From assembly GCA_019113125.1 (NCBI GenBank), contig DXIA01000002.1, positions 1 through 7,174 of the forward strand: a DNA stretch of 7,174 nucleotides. The letters are read 5' to 3'. The position numbers were made by a program, and so were the translations under genes. Positions 5,993 to 7,174 of this stretch are shown one piece after another; position 1 is the first letter of the stretch, and every line of letters starts with the position of its first letter. The notes below the pieces were generated by a model. It ran no database searches. It had not been told where the DNA came from and saw only the letters and a program-made list of their open reading frames with translations. The DNA is from Candidatus Pygmaiobacter gallistercoris. Its GTDB lineage: Bacteria; Bacillota; Clostridia; Oscillospirales; Ruminococcaceae.

Positions 5993-6835
5993 ATGAATGT
6001 ATGGGAATTGATCCAGTACCAGATCCTCGGGATGCAATGGCTTAACGATCTCCTGGGCGCAGGGTTGTCCGCGCTGGGACTGGATCTAACCGGCCGGCTC
6101 GGCGGCAGCCTTCAGTTTTTTCTCTATGATGTTCTGAAGATAACGATTCTGCTCTGTGTGCTGATTTTTATAATCTCCTATATCCAGAGTTACTTTCCGC
6201 CCGAACGAAGCAAGCGCATTTTGGGGCGGTTCCACGGTATCCCGGCAAACATCATCGCCGCGCTGCTGGGAACGGTAACCCCGTTCTGCTCCTGCTCCTC
6301 GATCCCGCTGTTCATCGGGTTTACCAGCGCCGGTCTTCCCCTAGGGGTAACCTTTTCCTTTTTGATCTCTTCTCCGATGGTGGATCTGGGAAGTCTTGTG
6401 CTGCTCATGAGCATCTTCGGGATTAAGGTTGCAGTCCTCTATGTGCTGCTCGGGCTTGTTATTGCCGTAATTGGCGGGACGGTCATTGAAAAGCTGCGGA
6501 TGGAAACGCAGGTGGAGAGTTTCTCTGCCGGGACGGCGGCAGGGTCCCGAATCAATCCGGATGCTGTCCGGCTGATGAAAGAGCGCTATGACGTTGATCT
6601 GGAGCAAACCCAGCACAGCAAGCTGCTGACGGAGCTTCCGCCGGTGGATATTGTCGTCACAATGGGCTGCAATGTCCAGTGCCCCCATCTGCCCTGCAAG
6701 TATCGGGAAGATTGGGGATTGGAGGACCCTTCCGGACAATCCGACGAGGTGTTTTTGCAGACAATTTCCAAGATTGAGGACAAGATTCTGGATCTCAAAA
6801 AACGCATAGAGAACACAACGATCATGACACAGTAA
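5993..6835 (+). CDS. Chimera: N-terminal ArsP/YraQ (UPF0718) permease half fused to C-terminal ArsC (arsenate reductase) part
   Basis: GAGGAG at 5982-5987, 5 nt before the ATG, fixes the start; the product has 280 residues. Residues 1 to about 177 match the UPF0718/ArsP permease family: hydrophobic segments at about 42-66, 84-128 and 131-163, the Cys motif TPFCSCSS (96-103) and FSFLISSPMVDLG (121-133). ArsP-type permeases are usually 300 residues or more, with a second membrane half containing further helices; that half is absent. From SAGT (178) onward the sequence matches ArsC of the low-molecular-weight phosphatase type: INPDAVRLMKERYDVDLEQT, VDIVVTMGCNVQCP (Cys226, Cys230), LPCKYREDWGLEDPSG with the likely general-acid Asp245, and the C-terminal helix IEDKILDLKKRI. 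The ArsC N-terminus with the nucleophile loop CX5R is missing. Neither half should work in its standard way, so this is probably a deletion remnant that kept its frame, though a new function cannot be excluded. GC content is visibly lower than in the activase genes. Confidence 0.85.
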   Translation: MNVWELIQYQILGMQWLNDLLGAGLSALGLDLTGRLGGSLQFFLYDVLKITILLCVLIFIISYIQSYFPPERSKRILGRFHGIPANIIAALLGTVTPFCSCSSIPLFIGFTSAGLPLGVTFSFLISSPMVDLGSLVLLMSIFGIKVAVLYVLLGLVIAVIGGTVIEKLRMETQVESFSAGTAAGSRINPDAVRLMKERYDVDLEQTQHSKLLTELPPVDIVVTMGCNVQCPHLPCKYREDWGLEDPSGQSDEVFLQTISKIEDKILDLKKRIENTTIMTQ

Positions 6836-7084
6836 GGGGCAACGCCATCTCAACCGCTCACAGGCTGTCAACCCTGCGGGTCGTTTTCGGTTTGCAGAAT
6901 ACTGACTTTCAGTTGATATCCGCTGGCAAAGCGCTTTCTGACCTGCAGTTTGACCTGCATTTCAGGCCAAATTCAATCTCAATTCTGCAATTTTAAAAAC
7001 ACGACAAAAAAAGAAGTCCCAATTCGACTTTGTGTTCCCGGCCACAGGGCGATGAATGTTGTGTGAATACTACCTATAAATATG
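6836..7084. other. Intergenic region without a convincing intact gene
   Basis: About 250 bp of lower-GC sequence follows the chimera stop. It contains a 9-bp direct repeat TGACCTGCA (6939-6947 and 6951-6959, 12-bp period), which falls in the possible minus-strand ORF described separately. It also contains AAGTC/GACTT arms (7013-7017, 7025-7029) followed on the minus strand by CTTTTTTTG, a weak terminator-like structure for minus-strand transcription. I see no tRNA, no insertion-sequence ends and no ORF with a good ribosome binding site. Confidence 0.5.
6868..6960 (-). pseudogene. Possible remnant of an ABC-transporter ATPase N-terminus (ModC-like)
   Basis: The minus strand encodes a 30-residue ORF, MQVKLQVRKRFASGYQLKV followed by SILQTENDPQG and TGA. 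The alternating hydrophobic/polar strand pattern resembles the first beta strands of ModC-type molybdate ATPases, just before where a Walker A loop would begin; the loop itself is absent. There is no ribosome binding site before the ATG, and TGA at plus 6968-6970 closes the frame a few codons upstream. It may be the leftover of a gene truncated at a recombination junction near 6870, or chance. Confidence 0.22.
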
Positions 7085-7119
7085 CAGAGGCATTCAGAAA
7101 TGGGTGCCTCTGTTTCTTC
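7085..7119 (+). terminator. Terminator-like hairpin near the right edge
   Basis: CAGAGGCATTC (7085-7095) pairs with GGGTGCCTCTG (7102-7112), an 8-bp perfect outer stem plus two G-T and one C-G inner pairs, with loop AGAAAT. TTTCTTC and later TTT follow. It could end the permease-ArsC transcript, although it lies 250 bp past its stop. The remaining 55 bp to the window edge hold nothing I can assign beyond a short CTAAT/ATTAG inverted repeat (7154-7172). Confidence 0.5.
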
Positions 7120-7174
7120 GTTTATATGAACACTTCCAGAAAAAGCCTCAGTCTAATATCCTGCACATTAGTCA

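Noticed and set aside
5908..6849. 9-bp direct repeat AACGCCATC (5908-5916 and 6841-6849) flanking the chimera
   Set aside because: The first copy is part of the terminator stem and the match is short; not enough to call a transposition or excision footprint.
6341..6871. Minus-strand open frame of 176 codons over the chimera
   Set aside because: Antisense shadow of the permease-ArsC reading frame with no recognisable features.
1..7174. CRISPR array, tRNA, rRNA, integrase or insertion sequence
   Set aside because: No regularly spaced repeats, cloverleaf, rRNA motif or transposase-like protein was seen on either strand.

Overview
The window looks like chromosomal DNA from an anaerobic, moderately GC-rich Clostridia-type Firmicute, possibly an Oscillospiraceae/Ruminococcaceae-like gut bacterium. 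This is an inference from three things: Firmicute-style ribosome binding sites (AAGGAG, GAGGAG), compact intrinsic terminators, and families typical of anaerobes (CoA-dehydratase-type activases, UPF0371). No taxonomic marker gene is present.

Left part (1-3570, plus strand): an operon of two genes. The first, cut by the left edge, is the C-terminal part of a large activase-type iron-sulfur ATPase (BcrA/BadF/HgdC family, tandem-domain type) with a DUF2229 region. The second, after a 41-bp gap with a clean ribosome binding site, is an HgdB-like (2-hydroxyglutaryl-CoA dehydratase component D family) protein. From memory of the family, these two are often one polypeptide of about 1400 residues; here they are split. 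A strong hairpin terminator at 3535-3570 closes the operon and probably also serves the convergent gene.

Middle part (3573-5664, minus strand): an SdpI-family small membrane protein with its own promoter and ribosome binding site, then a UPF0371/DUF1846 protein of 494 residues followed by its own terminator. The UPF0371 leader contains a terminator-like hairpin with a T6 tract about 40 nt before the start codon, which suggests attenuation.

Right part (5756-7174): a possible 29-residue peptide gene with a CxCxxC tail, with a candidate promoter and a perfect 15-bp hairpin overlapping its stop codon. Next comes a gene that I read as a chimera: the N-terminal half of an ArsP/YraQ (UPF0718) permease joined in frame to the C-terminal two thirds of a low-molecular-weight-phosphatase-type arsenate reductase (ArsC). 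The reductase lacks its catalytic CX5R loop and the permease lacks its second half. This looks like the scar of an in-frame deletion inside an arsenic-resistance operon. An ArsR-operator-like palindrome precedes it.

The last 339 bp are lower in GC and hold no convincing intact gene. They contain a terminator-like hairpin, a minor hairpin with a T7 tract, and a possible minus-strand remnant of an ABC ATPase N-terminus. The most interesting items are the permease-ArsC chimera, the Cys-rich micropeptide with its divergent, hairpin-containing leader, and the split activase/HgdB-like pair without any visible dehydratase partner.
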